From the NCBI GenBank assembly GCA_007128045.1, contig SKYG01000067.1:1-12822 (forward strand): a DNA stretch of 12,822 bases. The letters are read 5' to 3'. Source of the stretch: Bacteroidales bacterium. GTDB taxonomy: Bacteria > Bacteroidota > Bacteroidia > Bacteroidales > UBA7960. Shown here piece after piece: positions 1 to 8,224 of the stretch. Below the pieces are notes generated by a model. It was not told where the DNA came from and did not search any database. It saw only the letters and a list, made by a program, of their open reading frames with translations. Every line of letters begins with the position of its first letter. Positions within the stretch are counted from its first letter, which is position 1. The position numbers and the translations under genes were made by a program.

Positions 1-1
1 A

Positions 2-3000
2 CTTCAACCACGGGTGGCAGTGAGTTTACCCGGTACAAACATGTCAAGATATGCCAAACTTTTTGGTAATGAGCCAGGAATAGATCCTTATACTAGGGCA
101 ATATCGGACGTATACCAGGATCTTTTTGGTGAAGGGTCTTTCATTGGTAAAGGGATTTACGATGTAGATTCATTTGCGCTAACGCTCAGGGACCGGCTTC
201 CGGAAAACAGAATACTGAGTCATGACCTTCTTGAAGGTTGTTATACGCGATCTGGTTTGCTTAGCGATGTGCTCCTTTTTGAAGAGTATCCTACCAGTTA
301 TAAGACAGACGTAGCCCGCAGGTCGCGCTGGATAAGAGGAGACTGGCAATTACTCTCCTGGTTGCTTCCCATTTTGCCCAGTGTTAATGGTTCTTCCCGA
401 AAAAACCCGCTATCCCTGTTATCGTGGTGGAAAATTCTGGATAACCTTAGGAGAAGCCTTATTCCTTTAGCATTGACATTGCTTTTATTATCAGGCTGGA
501 CACTGTTGGACTCATCGTGGTTCTGGACTTTGGTTGTGATCGGAATTGTATTTTTCCCTTCATTAATTACTTATGTTGCTTATCTGTTTCACAAGCCGGA
601 GGAAGTTAAACTGCTACAACATCTTACGTTATCCAGACTATTGGCCTACCGGCTCATATCCCAGTCCGCATTTATACTTATGAGCCTTCCTTATGAAGCA
701 TTTTACAGCCTGAAGGCCATTCTGATAACATTGTGGAGGTTGATTATCTCAAAAAAGCGACTTCTTGTATGGAATTCGATGACAACTGGCGAATCCAATG
801 TCAGGTTTAACCTGGTTAAATCATTCCAGGCCATGTGGATATCCCCTTTTCTGGCTATCATTTCAGCCATTTTGCTTAAGGTATTATTTCCTGCCACACT
901 TTTGATGGTTTGGCCAATTTTAGGATTATGGTTCATGTTTCCTGGTGTTGCCTGGTGGATAAGCAGGCCAGTTATTCCACGTGAGGCGAAACTGACAGAA
1001 AAGCAATTCAGTTTTCTTAGGGGATTATCCCGTAAAACCTGGTCTTTTTTTGAGACTTTTGTAGGGCCTGATGACAACTGGCTCCCTCCCGACAACTACC
1101 AGGAAAATCCAATTTCAGTAACGGCCCACCGGACATCTCCAACGAATATGGGACTTTCTCTGCTTGCGAACCTTACAGCTTATGACTTTGGTTACATACT
1201 TGCCGGTGAGTTAGTTGCAAGAACCACAAATGCTTTCAGCACAATGAATCTGATGGAAAGGTATCGGGGCCATTTCTTTAACTGGTACGACACGCAAACA
1301 CTTAAGCCCCTAAGGCCACTATATGTTTCATCCGTTGACAGCGGAAACCTCGCTGCTCATTTATTAACACTGCGACAAGGATTTCTCACCCTTCCGGATC
1401 AGGCAATACACGGGCCAAGGATGTTTGAAGGAATTTCTGACACCTTTCAAATGCTCCTGGAGCATTCGGAAAAATCAAAACCTGCTCAGATTGCTCAATT
1501 TCGTGTGTATCTGAATGCTATTTTGCATGAACAGCCGGTTACACTTACCAATTTGTGCAAATGTTTGGAGAAGCTTGCGGTGTCTTCTTCTGAGATTGTA
1601 AATGCCTTAATGGTCAATGGTGATGAACCATACAGGGTCTGGGCAGATAAGCTGTCACAACAATGTAAGTCTGCTCTTGATGAATTAACATATCTGGTTC
1701 CCTGGATCTTTCATCCGGGCTTCCCCGAAATACTGAAAAATAATCCGCATATTAATTCAATACCAACGCTTCGGGAAATAGCCAGCGCTTATTTGCACGA
1801 ATCTGACATTTCAGCCCTTCTGCAATCTACAGAAACTAAATCAGAGATACAGGAAATGGATGATGGGTTTAAGCGTCAGTTGATACTCGCCGCTGATCAT
1901 GCCAGGAAAAGGATTGAGTTGATCGAATCACTGGTCCGTCAATCGGGAGAATTTGCACAAATGGAATATGAGTTTCTGTACAATAACTCCAATCACCTTC
2001 AATCAATTGGGTATAATGTGGAAGACCGGCTTCGTGATTCGAGTTATTATGACTTATTGGCATCAGAGTCACGATTATCAAGTTTTGTGGCTATTGCGCA
2101 GAACCAGCTGCCACAGGAAAGCTGGTTTGCATTGGGGCGACTTCTGACAACAATTAATGGTGAGCCAATACTTCTTTCGTGGAGTGGTTCAATGTTTGAA
2201 TACCTCATGCCTCTCCTTGTTATGCCATCATATGAAAATAGTCTTTTAGATCAGACCTGCAAAGCAGCAGTCATAAGACAAATAGACTATGGTAAGCAAC
2301 GAGGTGTGCCCTGGGGCATTTCTGAATCTGGGTATAACAGGGTTGATGTACATTTAAATTATCAGTATCGTGCATTTGGAGTGCCGGGTTTGGGGTTAAA
2401 AAGAGGGCTTGCTGAAGACCTGGTCGTTGCTCCCTACGCAACAGCCCTTGCCCTTATGGTAATGCCCGAAGAAGCTTGTGCTAACCTTGAACGCCTTGCT
2501 GAGGAAGGATTTATGGGAGTCTATGGTTTTTATGAGGCCATTGATTATACCCCACTTCGGGTGCCTCGCGGACAATCTAAGGTTATTATACGTTCATTTA
2601 TGGCGCACCATGAAGGGATGAGTCTGCTTTCGCTGGCTTATATTCTGTTGGACCGACCGATGCAGAAGCGCTTTGAGTCCTTTCCATTGTTTCAGGCTAC
2701 ACTTTTGTTACTCCAGGAAAGGATCCCGAGGGCTACATCATTTTTTACACATACTACCGGTGTAACAGATATTCGCACTGCCAAAAGTAATAATGAAATG
2801 CCTGTTCGCATATATAATACCCCTGACACACCTTTTCCTGAAGTCAAATTATTATCAAACGGAGGCCGGTACAGGGTAATCATTACAAATTCCGGAGGAG
2901 GGTACAGTCAATGGAAAGATCTGGCGGTAACGAGGTGGAGAGAGGATGCTACCTGTGACAACTGGGGTTCTTTTTGTTATCTGCGTGAGGCTGAAAATGG

Positions 3001-6000
3001 AAATTTCTGGTCAACCACATTTCAACCGACCCTCAAGCAAGCTGAGAAATACGAAGTGATATTTTCTGAAGGTCGTGCAGAATTCCGTCGGCGTGATTAT
3101 GATATCGACACACACACAGAAGTTGTAGTTTCGCCTGAAGATGATATTGAATTGAGAAGGGTCAAACTGACAAACAGGACAAGAACAAAAAGGGTTATCG
3201 ATATAACCAGTTACGCAGAGGTTGTTCTGGCGTCGAATGGATCTGATATGGCACATCCGGCATTCAGTAATCTTTTTGTACAAACTGAAATCATTCATCA
3301 GCGGAAGGCCATTCTATGCACCAGAAGGCCAAGGTCAGAGGAAGAAAGCCCACCCTGGATGTTTCATCTTATGGCAGTGCATGGCGCCGAAATCAAACAT
3401 ACCAGTTTCGAAACAGACCGTATGCGTTTCATCGGACGAGGTAACACGCTTGAAACGCCGGCGGCCATGACAAATCTCACACCCCTGTCAGGGAGCCAGG
3501 GTTCGGTACTTGATCCAATTGTTGCCATACAGTTCCAGGTAATACTGTTACCTGAAGAATCCGTTTCAATTGATATGGTGACAGGGATCAGTGAATCACG
3601 CGAGCAAGCCTTAACACTGATTGAAAAGTACCAGGATAAGCAAATAGCAGATCGTGTGTTTGAACTTGCATGGACACACAGTCAGGTCGTACTAAGACAG
3701 ATCAACGCCAACAAAACGGATGCACAATTATATGGTCGACTGGCAAGTTCTATCATTTATGCCAATTCGATTTTGCGGGCAGAACCCACCATACTTATTA
3801 AAAACCGACGTGGGCAATCCGGGCTGTGGGGATATTCCATCTCAGGAGATTTACCTATTGTCCTTCTGCAAATTGAAGACCCTGCCAATATCAACATGGT
3901 ACGTCAACTGGTTCAGGCTCATGCATACTGGCGGTTAAAAGGATTGGCAGTCGATCTGGTAATCTGGAATGAAGATCACGCCGGCTATCGTCAGTTGCTC
4001 CAGGATCAGATATATGGGCTAATAGCAGCAGGAATTGAAGCACATACGATTGACCGTCCCGGGGGAATATTTGTACGCTCTTCAGACCAGGTATCAAATG
4101 AGGAACGCATTCTTTTTCAAACAGTGGCCCGTATTGTAATCAGTGATAAACGAGGAGCTTTGGCGGATCAGATAAACAGGCGAGGTTCTCAGGTATTGCC
4201 AGGTTCTGTTTTCAAACCAACCCGCACCTATAAATCCATTCCTCAATCGCAGGAGGTATTACCACGAAAGGACCTGAAATTCTATAATGGTATCGGAGGA
4301 TTCACATCCGACGGCCGGGAGTATGTAATTACTACATCGAAAGGCAGGATTACACCGGCACCATGGGTAAATGTGTTGGCAAACCAAGGATTTGGGACTG
4401 TAATTTCTGAGAATGGCATGGCCTACACCTGGGCTGAAAATTCTCATGAGTATCGTCTAACCCCCTGGAATAACGATCCGGTAACCGATTCCGGTGGAGA
4501 AGCGATGTATGTCAGGGACGAAGAGACCGGACACTTCTGGTCTCCAACACCGCTTACAAAAAGCGAGTCAACATTATACCTGAGTCGTCACGGTTTCGGC
4601 TATAGTGTATTCGAACATGATGAAGGAGGTATTGTTACAGAGCTGTGGGTATATGTGGCAACGGATGCTTCTGTGAAGTTTTCGGTGCTGAAAATACGAA
4701 ACAAATCGGGTCGTCCGTGCAAACTATCAGCCATAAGTTATGTGGAATGGGTATTAGGTGATTCGAGGAATAAAACTGCCATGCATGTAAATACAAGTGT
4801 CGACTTCCATAATAGCGTGATATATGCTACAAACCCATATAATCGGGAATTTGCTGACAGAGTGGCTTTTTTGCAGACCGACGAACCATCAGTGTCAGTT
4901 ACTTGTGATCGGACAGAATTCATTGGACGTAACGGTACGTTGAAAAATCCGGATGCCATGTTGCGATCACGTCTATCAGGGAAACATGGAGTAGCTCTTG
5001 ATCCTTGTGCGGCAATTCAGGTGCCGTTTGATCTTGCGCCCGGCCAGGAACGGGAAATCATTTTCAGGCTTGGCACAGGAAGTCATATGGAGGATGCGAA
5101 CAATCTCATACGCCGCTTTCGCGGGTCAGGGCCCGCTTATGTTGCTCTGGAAGCAGTATGGCATCTTTGGAGTCAGGCACTTGGGGCTGTGCATGTAGAA
5201 ACACCAGATCCGGCGCTTAACATTCTTGCTAACGGATGGCTTTCTTATCAAAATCTGGCATGCCGGGTATGGGCTCGAACCGGATTTTATCAATCAGGCG
5301 GAGCATATGGTTTTCGCGACCAATTGCAGGATGCAATGGCATTAATTCATACCAGGCCAGAAATACTGCGAGAGCACCTACTTCTTTTTGCTAGCCGGCA
5401 ATTTTCTGAAGGAGATGTCCAGCACTGGTGGCACCCACCAGCAGGAAGAGGCGTTCGTACCCGTTGTTCAGACGATTACCTGTGGTTACCTTTAGCAACA
5501 TGCCGGTACGTCACAGCTACCGGAGATACGGGAGTACTTAATGAATTGGTGTACTTTCTTGAAGGTCGCCCTGTTAATCCGGAAGACGAATCGTATTATG
5601 ACCTTCCTGCACGGTCAGAGGATAAGCTTTCGCTATACGAACATTGTAAGCGTTCTATACTTCATGGGCTCAGGTTTGGCGAACATGGTCTCCCACTGAT
5701 GGGTACCTGCGACTGGAACGATGGGATGAATCTGGTTGGGCACAAGGGCAAGGGTGAAAGCGTCTGGCTGGGCTTTTTCCTGTTTGATATTCTGAATCAA
5801 TTCATTAAAGTAGCACAATTAAAAGATGATTATGAATTTGCCGAACGATGCAGTAATGAGGCTAAAGCCATACAGCAACATATTGAGAATAATGCGTGGG
5901 ATGGAGAGTGGTACCGGCGGGCATATTTCGACAATGGCGAACCGCTTGGGTCGGCAGGTAATGTAGAGTGCCAGATTGATTCCATCTCTCAAAGCTGGTC

Positions 6001-6679
6001 TGTACTTTCAGGTGCTGGCAGTCCTGATCGCTCGCGGATGGCCATGGACTCACTCAATAACAGACTTGTCAGACGTGAAGATTTACTGGTTCAATTACTG
6101 GATCCCCCATTCGACAAATCAGATTTAAATCCAGGCTATATTAAGGGGTATGTACCGGGGGTAAGAGAAAATGGAGGCCAGTACACACATGCAGCCATAT
6201 GGGTCGCCATGGCATTCTCAAAACTGGGAGACAATAAAAAAGCATGGGAAATTTTCAGTATGATCAACCCAATTAATCATGCCAGAACACCTGATGAAGT
6301 TGCCAGATACAAAGTTGAGCCTTACGTTGTAGCTGCCGATGTTTATGCCCTTTCACCACATATTGGCAGAGGCGGATGGACCTGGTATACAGGTTCAGCA
6401 GGATGGATGTACCGACTGATCACTGAATCGTTGCTCGGGTTAAGACTTGAAATAGACAAATTATATATTGAACCATGTATTCCTCCTGATTGGGATACTT
6501 ATAAAATGTATTACAGATACAGGGGTACCGTATATCAGATTGAGGTAACCCAGATTCATGATGCAAATACTAAGTCCGGTATTATACTAGACGGGCTTGA
6601 ATGTCAGGGCAATTTTATCCGGATGATCGATGACCATAAACAGCATTATGCAAAAGTAACGTATTGCCCTTCCTTATGA
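2..6679 (+). CDS. ndvB: Cyclic beta-1,2-glucan synthase (NdvB/ChvB/Cgs type), 5' end missing
   Basis: This is a membrane enzyme that builds and cyclises periplasmic beta-1,2-glucans. The frame is open to the window edge, so the GTG at 14 is not a real start. Full-length relatives are about 2800 residues, so roughly 600 N-terminal residues are outside the window. Numbering from the Val at 14, residues 1-120 are the end of the GT84 domain, with an RxxRW motif at 102-106. Hydrophobic helices lie near 147-193, 211-244 and 271-317. A glucoamylase-like domain spans about 332-905, with WGISESGYN near 765. Two GH94-type sugar-binding beta domains start near 943 and 1423, separated by a degenerate helical segment. 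The GH94 (alpha/alpha)6 catalytic domain spans about 1710-2130; DWNDGMN at 1900-1906 holds the likely general acid. In studied homologues the GH94 part controls glucan length. It is the only plus-strand gene here. Identity is secure; the organism's use of the glucan is not known. Confidence 0.95.
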   Translation, partial: LQPRVAVSLPGTNMSRYAKLFGNEPGIDPYTRAISDVYQDLFGEGSFIGKGIYDVDSFALTLRDRLPENRILSHDLLEGCYTRSGLLSDVLLFEEYPTSYKTDVARRSRWIRGDWQLLSWLLPILPSVNGSSRKNPLSLLSWWKILDNLRRSLIPLALTLLLLSGWTLLDSSWFWTLVVIGIVFFPSLITYVAYLFHKPEEVKLLQHLTLSRLLAYRLISQSAFILMSLPYEAFYSLKAILITLWRLIISKKRLLVWNSMTTGESNVRFNLVKSFQAMWISPFLAIISAILLKVLFPATLLMVWPILGLWFMFPGVAWWISRPVIPREAKLTEKQFSFLRGLSRKTWSFFETFVGPDDNWLPPDNYQENPISVTAHRTSPTNMGLSLLANLTAYDFGYILAGELVARTTNAFSTMNLMERYRGHFFNWYDTQTLKPLRPLYVSSVDSGNLAAHLLTLRQGFLTLPDQAIHGPRMFEGISDTFQMLLEHSEKSKPAQIAQFRVYLNAILHEQPVTLTNLCKCLEKLAVSSSEIVNALMVNGDEPYRVWADKLSQQCKSALDELTYLVPWIFHPGFPEILKNNPHINSIPTLREIASAYLHESDISALLQSTETKSEIQEMDDGFKRQLILAADHARKRIELIESLVRQSGEFAQMEYEFLYNNSNHLQSIGYNVEDRLRDSSYYDLLASESRLSSFVAIAQNQLPQESWFALGRLLTTINGEPILLSWSGSMFEYLMPLLVMPSYENSLLDQTCKAAVIRQIDYGKQRGVPWGISESGYNRVDVHLNYQYRAFGVPGLGLKRGLAEDLVVAPYATALALMVMPEEACANLERLAEEGFMGVYGFYEAIDYTPLRVPRGQSKVIIRSFMAHHEGMSLLSLAYILLDRPMQKRFESFPLFQATLLLLQERIPRATSFFTHTTGVTDIRTAKSNNEMPVRIYNTPDTPFPEVKLLSNGGRYRVIITNSGGGYSQWKDLAVTRWREDATCDNWGSFCYLREAENGNFWSTTFQPTLKQAEKYEVIFSEGRAEFRRRDYDIDTHTEVVVSPEDDIELRRVKLTNRTRTKRVIDITSYAEVVLASNGSDMAHPAFSNLFVQTEIIHQRKAILCTRRPRSEEESPPWMFHLMAVHGAEIKHTSFETDRMRFIGRGNTLETPAAMTNLTPLSGSQGSVLDPIVAIQFQVILLPEESVSIDMVTGISESREQALTLIEKYQDKQIADRVFELAWTHSQVVLRQINANKTDAQLYGRLASSIIYANSILRAEPTILIKNRRGQSGLWGYSISGDLPIVLLQIEDPANINMVRQLVQAHAYWRLKGLAVDLVIWNEDHAGYRQLLQDQIYGLIAAGIEAHTIDRPGGIFVRSSDQVSNEERILFQTVARIVISDKRGALADQINRRGSQVLPGSVFKPTRTYKSIPQSQEVLPRKDLKFYNGIGGFTSDGREYVITTSKGRITPAPWVNVLANQGFGTVISENGMAYTWAENSHEYRLTPWNNDPVTDSGGEAMYVRDEETGHFWSPTPLTKSESTLYLSRHGFGYSVFEHDEGGIVTELWVYVATDASVKFSVLKIRNKSGRPCKLSAISYVEWVLGDSRNKTAMHVNTSVDFHNSVIYATNPYNREFADRVAFLQTDEPSVSVTCDRTEFIGRNGTLKNPDAMLRSRLSGKHGVALDPCAAIQVPFDLAPGQEREIIFRLGTGSHMEDANNLIRRFRGSGPAYVALEAVWHLWSQALGAVHVETPDPALNILANGWLSYQNLACRVWARTGFYQSGGAYGFRDQLQDAMALIHTRPEILREHLLLFASRQFSEGDVQHWWHPPAGRGVRTRCSDDYLWLPLATCRYVTATGDTGVLNELVYFLEGRPVNPEDESYYDLPARSEDKLSLYEHCKRSILHGLRFGEHGLPLMGTCDWNDGMNLVGHKGKGESVWLGFFLFDILNQFIKVAQLKDDYEFAERCSNEAKAIQQHIENNAWDGEWYRRAYFDNGEPLGSAGNVECQIDSISQSWSVLSGAGSPDRSRMAMDSLNNRLVRREDLLVQLLDPPFDKSDLNPGYIKGYVPGVRENGGQYTHAAIWVAMAFSKLGDNKKAWEIFSMINPINHARTPDEVARYKVEPYVVAADVYALSPHIGRGGWTWYTGSAGWMYRLITESLLGLRLEIDKLYIEPCIPPDWDTYKMYYRYRGTVYQIEVTQIHDANTKSGIILDGLECQGNFIRMIDDHKQHYAKVTYCPSL

Positions 6680-7204
6680 TAAATTCTTCTGAAAGATTAT
6701 AGTGATTTTATTCTCATCCCAGGAGTTCCGGTTGTAAACACCTGGTACTGCGTGGTCTCCCTCTTCAAAGTCATATGAAACGAAACGAATGCCTTTTAAT
6801 TCAGTAAAAGAAAATGTTGTTGAAACCATAAAACTCTCCGATCCGGCACTTCCCATTTGTTGTGTCAAAACTTTGCTGTCCGGGATGGATACATATGCCG
6901 TGTCATTTGACGTTTTGATAAATTCTATCTGAACGCCCGGCCATGCTTTATTTATGATGTTCTCAATGGTCGCACCCGTTAATGTTTCTTTATCCACAGA
7001 ACGCAATTGGGTTACTTCATATGCTTCAGTCTGCTGGTTAAAGTCGTATTTCCAAATGGCTTCTAATGATTCATGAACCACCGGACTCTTTGAAACAACT
7101 TCACTTTTATCATCCATTTCATCTGCCGCCCTTTCACCCTGCTGCCTCGTAGTACAGCCGATTGCCAAAAAAATTAGTCCCAGTGAAATCAGTTTTGTTT
7201 TCAT
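6674..7204 (-). CDS. Small lipoprotein, possible GerMN-like domain
   Basis: This gene predicts a lipoprotein of 176 residues. I chose the ATG at 7204 because it gives a clean lipoprotein signal: MKTK, a hydrophobic stretch, then LAIGC with the lipid-attached cysteine at residue 17. The frame is open further upstream to an ATG at 7288, but that would bury the signal behind 28 residues encoded by tandem repeats. A charged linker follows, then a compact domain of about 120 residues. That domain holds LTGATIENIINKAWPG, a YVSIPDS strand, QQMGSAG, a FTELKG turn and a DFEEGDHAVPG end. The strand order and the TELKG turn recall GerMN domains of spore and envelope proteins, but this is a weak match by eye and the function is unknown. 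Its last codons overlap the end of the glucan synthase gene on the other strand by 6 nt. It lies 141 nt downstream of the chimeric ORF, so it may have its own promoter. Confidence 0.8.
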   Translation of the reverse strand: MKTKLISLGLIFLAIGCTTRQQGERAADEMDDKSEVVSKSPVVHESLEAIWKYDFNQQTEAYEVTQLRSVDKETLTGATIENIINKAWPGVQIEFIKTSNDTAYVSIPDSKVLTQQMGSAGSESFMVSTTFSFTELKGIRFVSYDFEEGDHAVPGVYNRNSWDENKITIIFQKNLS

Positions 7205-7213
7205 CTCAAAATT

Positions 7214-7253
7214 GTCTGAAAGTTTGAATGTCTGAATGTCTGAAAGTCGAAAT
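7214..7253. repeat. Tandem 8-bp repeat, four units plus one degenerate unit
   Basis: On the plus strand the units are GTCTGAAA (7214-7221), GTTTGAAT (7222-7229), GTCTGAAT (7230-7237) and GTCTGAAA (7238-7245), followed by a degenerate GTCGAAAT (7246-7253). The units abut without gaps. Read on the minus strand, the array ends 9 nt before the chosen ATG of the lipoprotein gene, so it would lie in the mRNA leader. The repeat length is not a multiple of three, so a change in copy number would shift any upstream reading frame. Confidence 0.8.
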
Positions 7254-7259
7254 ATTATA
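7254..7259 (-). promoter_or_regulatory. TATAAT hexamer, possible -10 element
   Basis: The minus strand reads TATAAT here, 49 nt upstream of the lipoprotein ATG. The hexamer 17 nt further upstream (TACAAA) matches the -35 consensus at only three positions. Bacteroidota primary promoters usually follow a different consensus (TAnnTTTG), which I do not find here. This could be chance. Confidence 0.2.
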
Positions 7260-7260
7260 C

Positions 7261-7345
7261 CCGCAAAGGCCGCTAATTTGTATGCCATGATTGTATTTTA
7301 TATTCTTCTGCGCGCCTTTGCGCATAACTTTGCGTTCCTTTGCGG
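7261..7345. repeat. TTTGCG short-repeat series with a distant inverted copy
   Basis: The core runs from 7306 to 7345. Near-identical units TCTGCG, TTTGCG, TTTGCG and TTTGCG start at 7307, 7317, 7329 and 7339, spaced 10, 12 and 10 bp. The last unit, CCTTTGCGG at 7337-7345, has a perfect 9-bp inverted copy, CCGCAAAGG, at 7261-7269. The element ends in GGTTAA at 7344-7349, which supplies the stop codon of the neighbouring minus-strand ORF. From memory, similar CTTTGCG strings recur between genes in several bacterial phyla; I could not check this. Confidence 0.6.
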
Positions 7346-7840
7346 TTAAGCTTTTTTTTGTGTCTCTGCAAATTTTATCAGCTCTCTATTAAACTTTTCC
7401 GTTTCTTCAAGAAACAAACTATGGCCACTCTTCTCAAAAACCACAAGATGTGAATTCAGGATACTGGCTTTCATCTGTTCTGCCAAATCGAAAGAGCATA
7501 TTTTGTCTTTTTTACCATGCATAATCAAGGTTGGGATGGTGATTTTATTTTTAACTTTTACGCGCTTATTCTTAGGATCAATTTCAGTTACTTCGTGGCG
7601 AATTCGCACATCGATATGCTGCTTTTCCCTGAAAACTTCTGGCTTACGGGCAATCAGATCTTCCTCGGATTCAACCTGTCCGCCTATGCGATAGGGCATT
7701 CCACAGGCAGAATAGGAAGCATGTTTTCCCCGCTCGAATACAACGATCTCATGCTCAGGCTGCTCTCGCCTGACTCTCGATGCAGCAGTCATTTCTGCAG
7801 CATCTCCGCCTATTACAACCATTTGTCTTTTATTCACCAC
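7346..7840 (-). CDS. Chimeric ORF: CoA-disulfide reductase-like N-terminus joined to alpha/beta hydrolase C-terminus
   Basis: The product is 164 residues. Residues 7-96 match the N-terminus of the CoA-disulfide reductase/NADH oxidase flavoprotein family: a VVIGGDAA dinucleotide-binding start, a VVFERG strand end, SYSACGMPY with the single redox-type cysteine at 46, and RHEVTEID. Residues 99-164 match the C-terminal end of an alpha/beta hydrolase: TLIMHGKKD with the acid at Asp112 and SGHSLFLEE with His140. The NAD-binding and dimerisation domains of the reductase and the GxSxG nucleophile region of the hydrolase are absent. Full reductases are about 450-550 residues and hydrolases about 270. 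Start: GTG at 7840, 21 nt after the DUF1622 gene and preceded by a good ribosome binding site; ATG at 7822 is an alternative. The hydrolase half looks more AT-rich than the reductase half. It is probably a deletion fusion without either parental activity, or an assembly join. Glu16 replaces a usually conserved glycine. Confidence 0.75.
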   Translation of the reverse strand: MVNKRQMVVIGGDAAEMTAASRVRREQPEHEIVVFERGKHASYSACGMPYRIGGQVESEEDLIARKPEVFREKQHIDVRIRHEVTEIDPKNKRVKVKNKITIPTLIMHGKKDKICSFDLAEQMKASILNSHLVVFEKSGHSLFLEETEKFNRELIKFAETQKKA

Positions 7841-7845
7841 GTAAA

Positions 7846-7854
7846 TCCTTTCCT
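7846..7854 (-). promoter_or_regulatory. Ribosome binding site for the chimeric ORF
   Basis: The minus strand reads AGGAAAGGA, ending 5 nt before the GTG at 7840. It is the strongest Shine-Dalgarno-like sequence in the operon, and it supports GTG at 7840 over the ATG six codons further in. Confidence 0.55.
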
Positions 7855-7861
7855 GTTAAAG

Positions 7862-8212
7862 TTATTTATCAATATTGTTGAAGATACTAATCTCTTTTTC
7901 CAAAAAGTAGCTGATCACTGTTCTGATGACCACGATACTGGCCAGAATGGCAATCTCCTCAAATGTTGGATGTATTACTGTGGCGATGATATCAGCCGCA
8001 ATCAGAAACTCCAGCGCCAGCAACAGGTATGAAGCGAACTGATGACGCACCGTTTCACGCTCACGGTATATCGACGTTTGTTTCACCCTGCTGAACTCCA
8101 GTTTCAACAACCTGTAAACGGTTAATAAAACGCCCCAAACAATAATGGCGACACCAAAGGAGCCGATAGATATATACAGGATATCAAAAACATTTGTCAG
8201 GTGGGTTGCCAT
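7862..8212 (-). CDS. DUF1622 family small membrane protein
   Basis: This is a 116-residue inner-membrane protein with three hydrophobic helices at about 8-36, 60-80 and 86-106. A basic, arginine-rich loop (about 38-58, with YRERETVRHQ) sits between the first two. The pattern LLLALEFLIAADII followed by IVVIRTVISYFLEKE near the C-terminus is typical of the DUF1622 family, and the length is normal for it. The function of the family is not established. The gene starts 12 nt after the stop of the second YeeE/YedE gene and ends 21 nt before the chimeric ORF, so it is very likely co-transcribed with the sulfur genes. A role beside the transporters is inferred from position alone. The ATG at 8212 has no clear Shine-Dalgarno sequence. 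Confidence 0.88.
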   Translation of the reverse strand: MATHLTNVFDILYISIGSFGVAIIVWGVLLTVYRLLKLEFSRVKQTSIYRERETVRHQFASYLLLALEFLIAADIIATVIHPTFEEIAILASIVVIRTVISYFLEKEISIFNNIDK

Positions 8213-8224
8213 TATGGGTTGATT

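Larger units (their letters stand above)
7205..7345 (-). other. Repeat-rich intergenic leader upstream of the lipoprotein gene
   Basis: This is the longest non-coding stretch in the window. It holds an 8-bp tandem array near the lipoprotein start, a TTTGCG series next to the stop codon of the chimeric ORF, and a distant 9-bp inverted repeat. I see no convincing rho-independent terminator. The only local hairpin is a 4-bp GCGC stem at 7312-7323 without a T run. Confidence 0.6.

Noticed and set aside
703..1095. A 130-residue minus-strand frame inside the glucan synthase gene
   Set aside because: It is antisense to conserved membrane and glucoamylase-domain sequence and matches no family that I recognise.
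7205..7288. A longer start for the lipoprotein gene at ATG 7288
   Set aside because: The extension is made mostly of the 8-bp repeat array and would put the lipobox cysteine at residue 45 behind a non-signal N-terminus.
7312..7323. GCGC-CTTT-GCGC hairpin as a terminator after the chimeric ORF
   Set aside because: The stem is only 4 bp and no T run follows in the direction of transcription; it is better explained as part of the TTTGCG series.
7517..8032. A 171-residue plus-strand open frame
   Set aside because: It lies antisense across the chimeric ORF and the DUF1622 gene, shows no recognisable motif and has a low-complexity composition; it is a shadow of the minus-strand genes.
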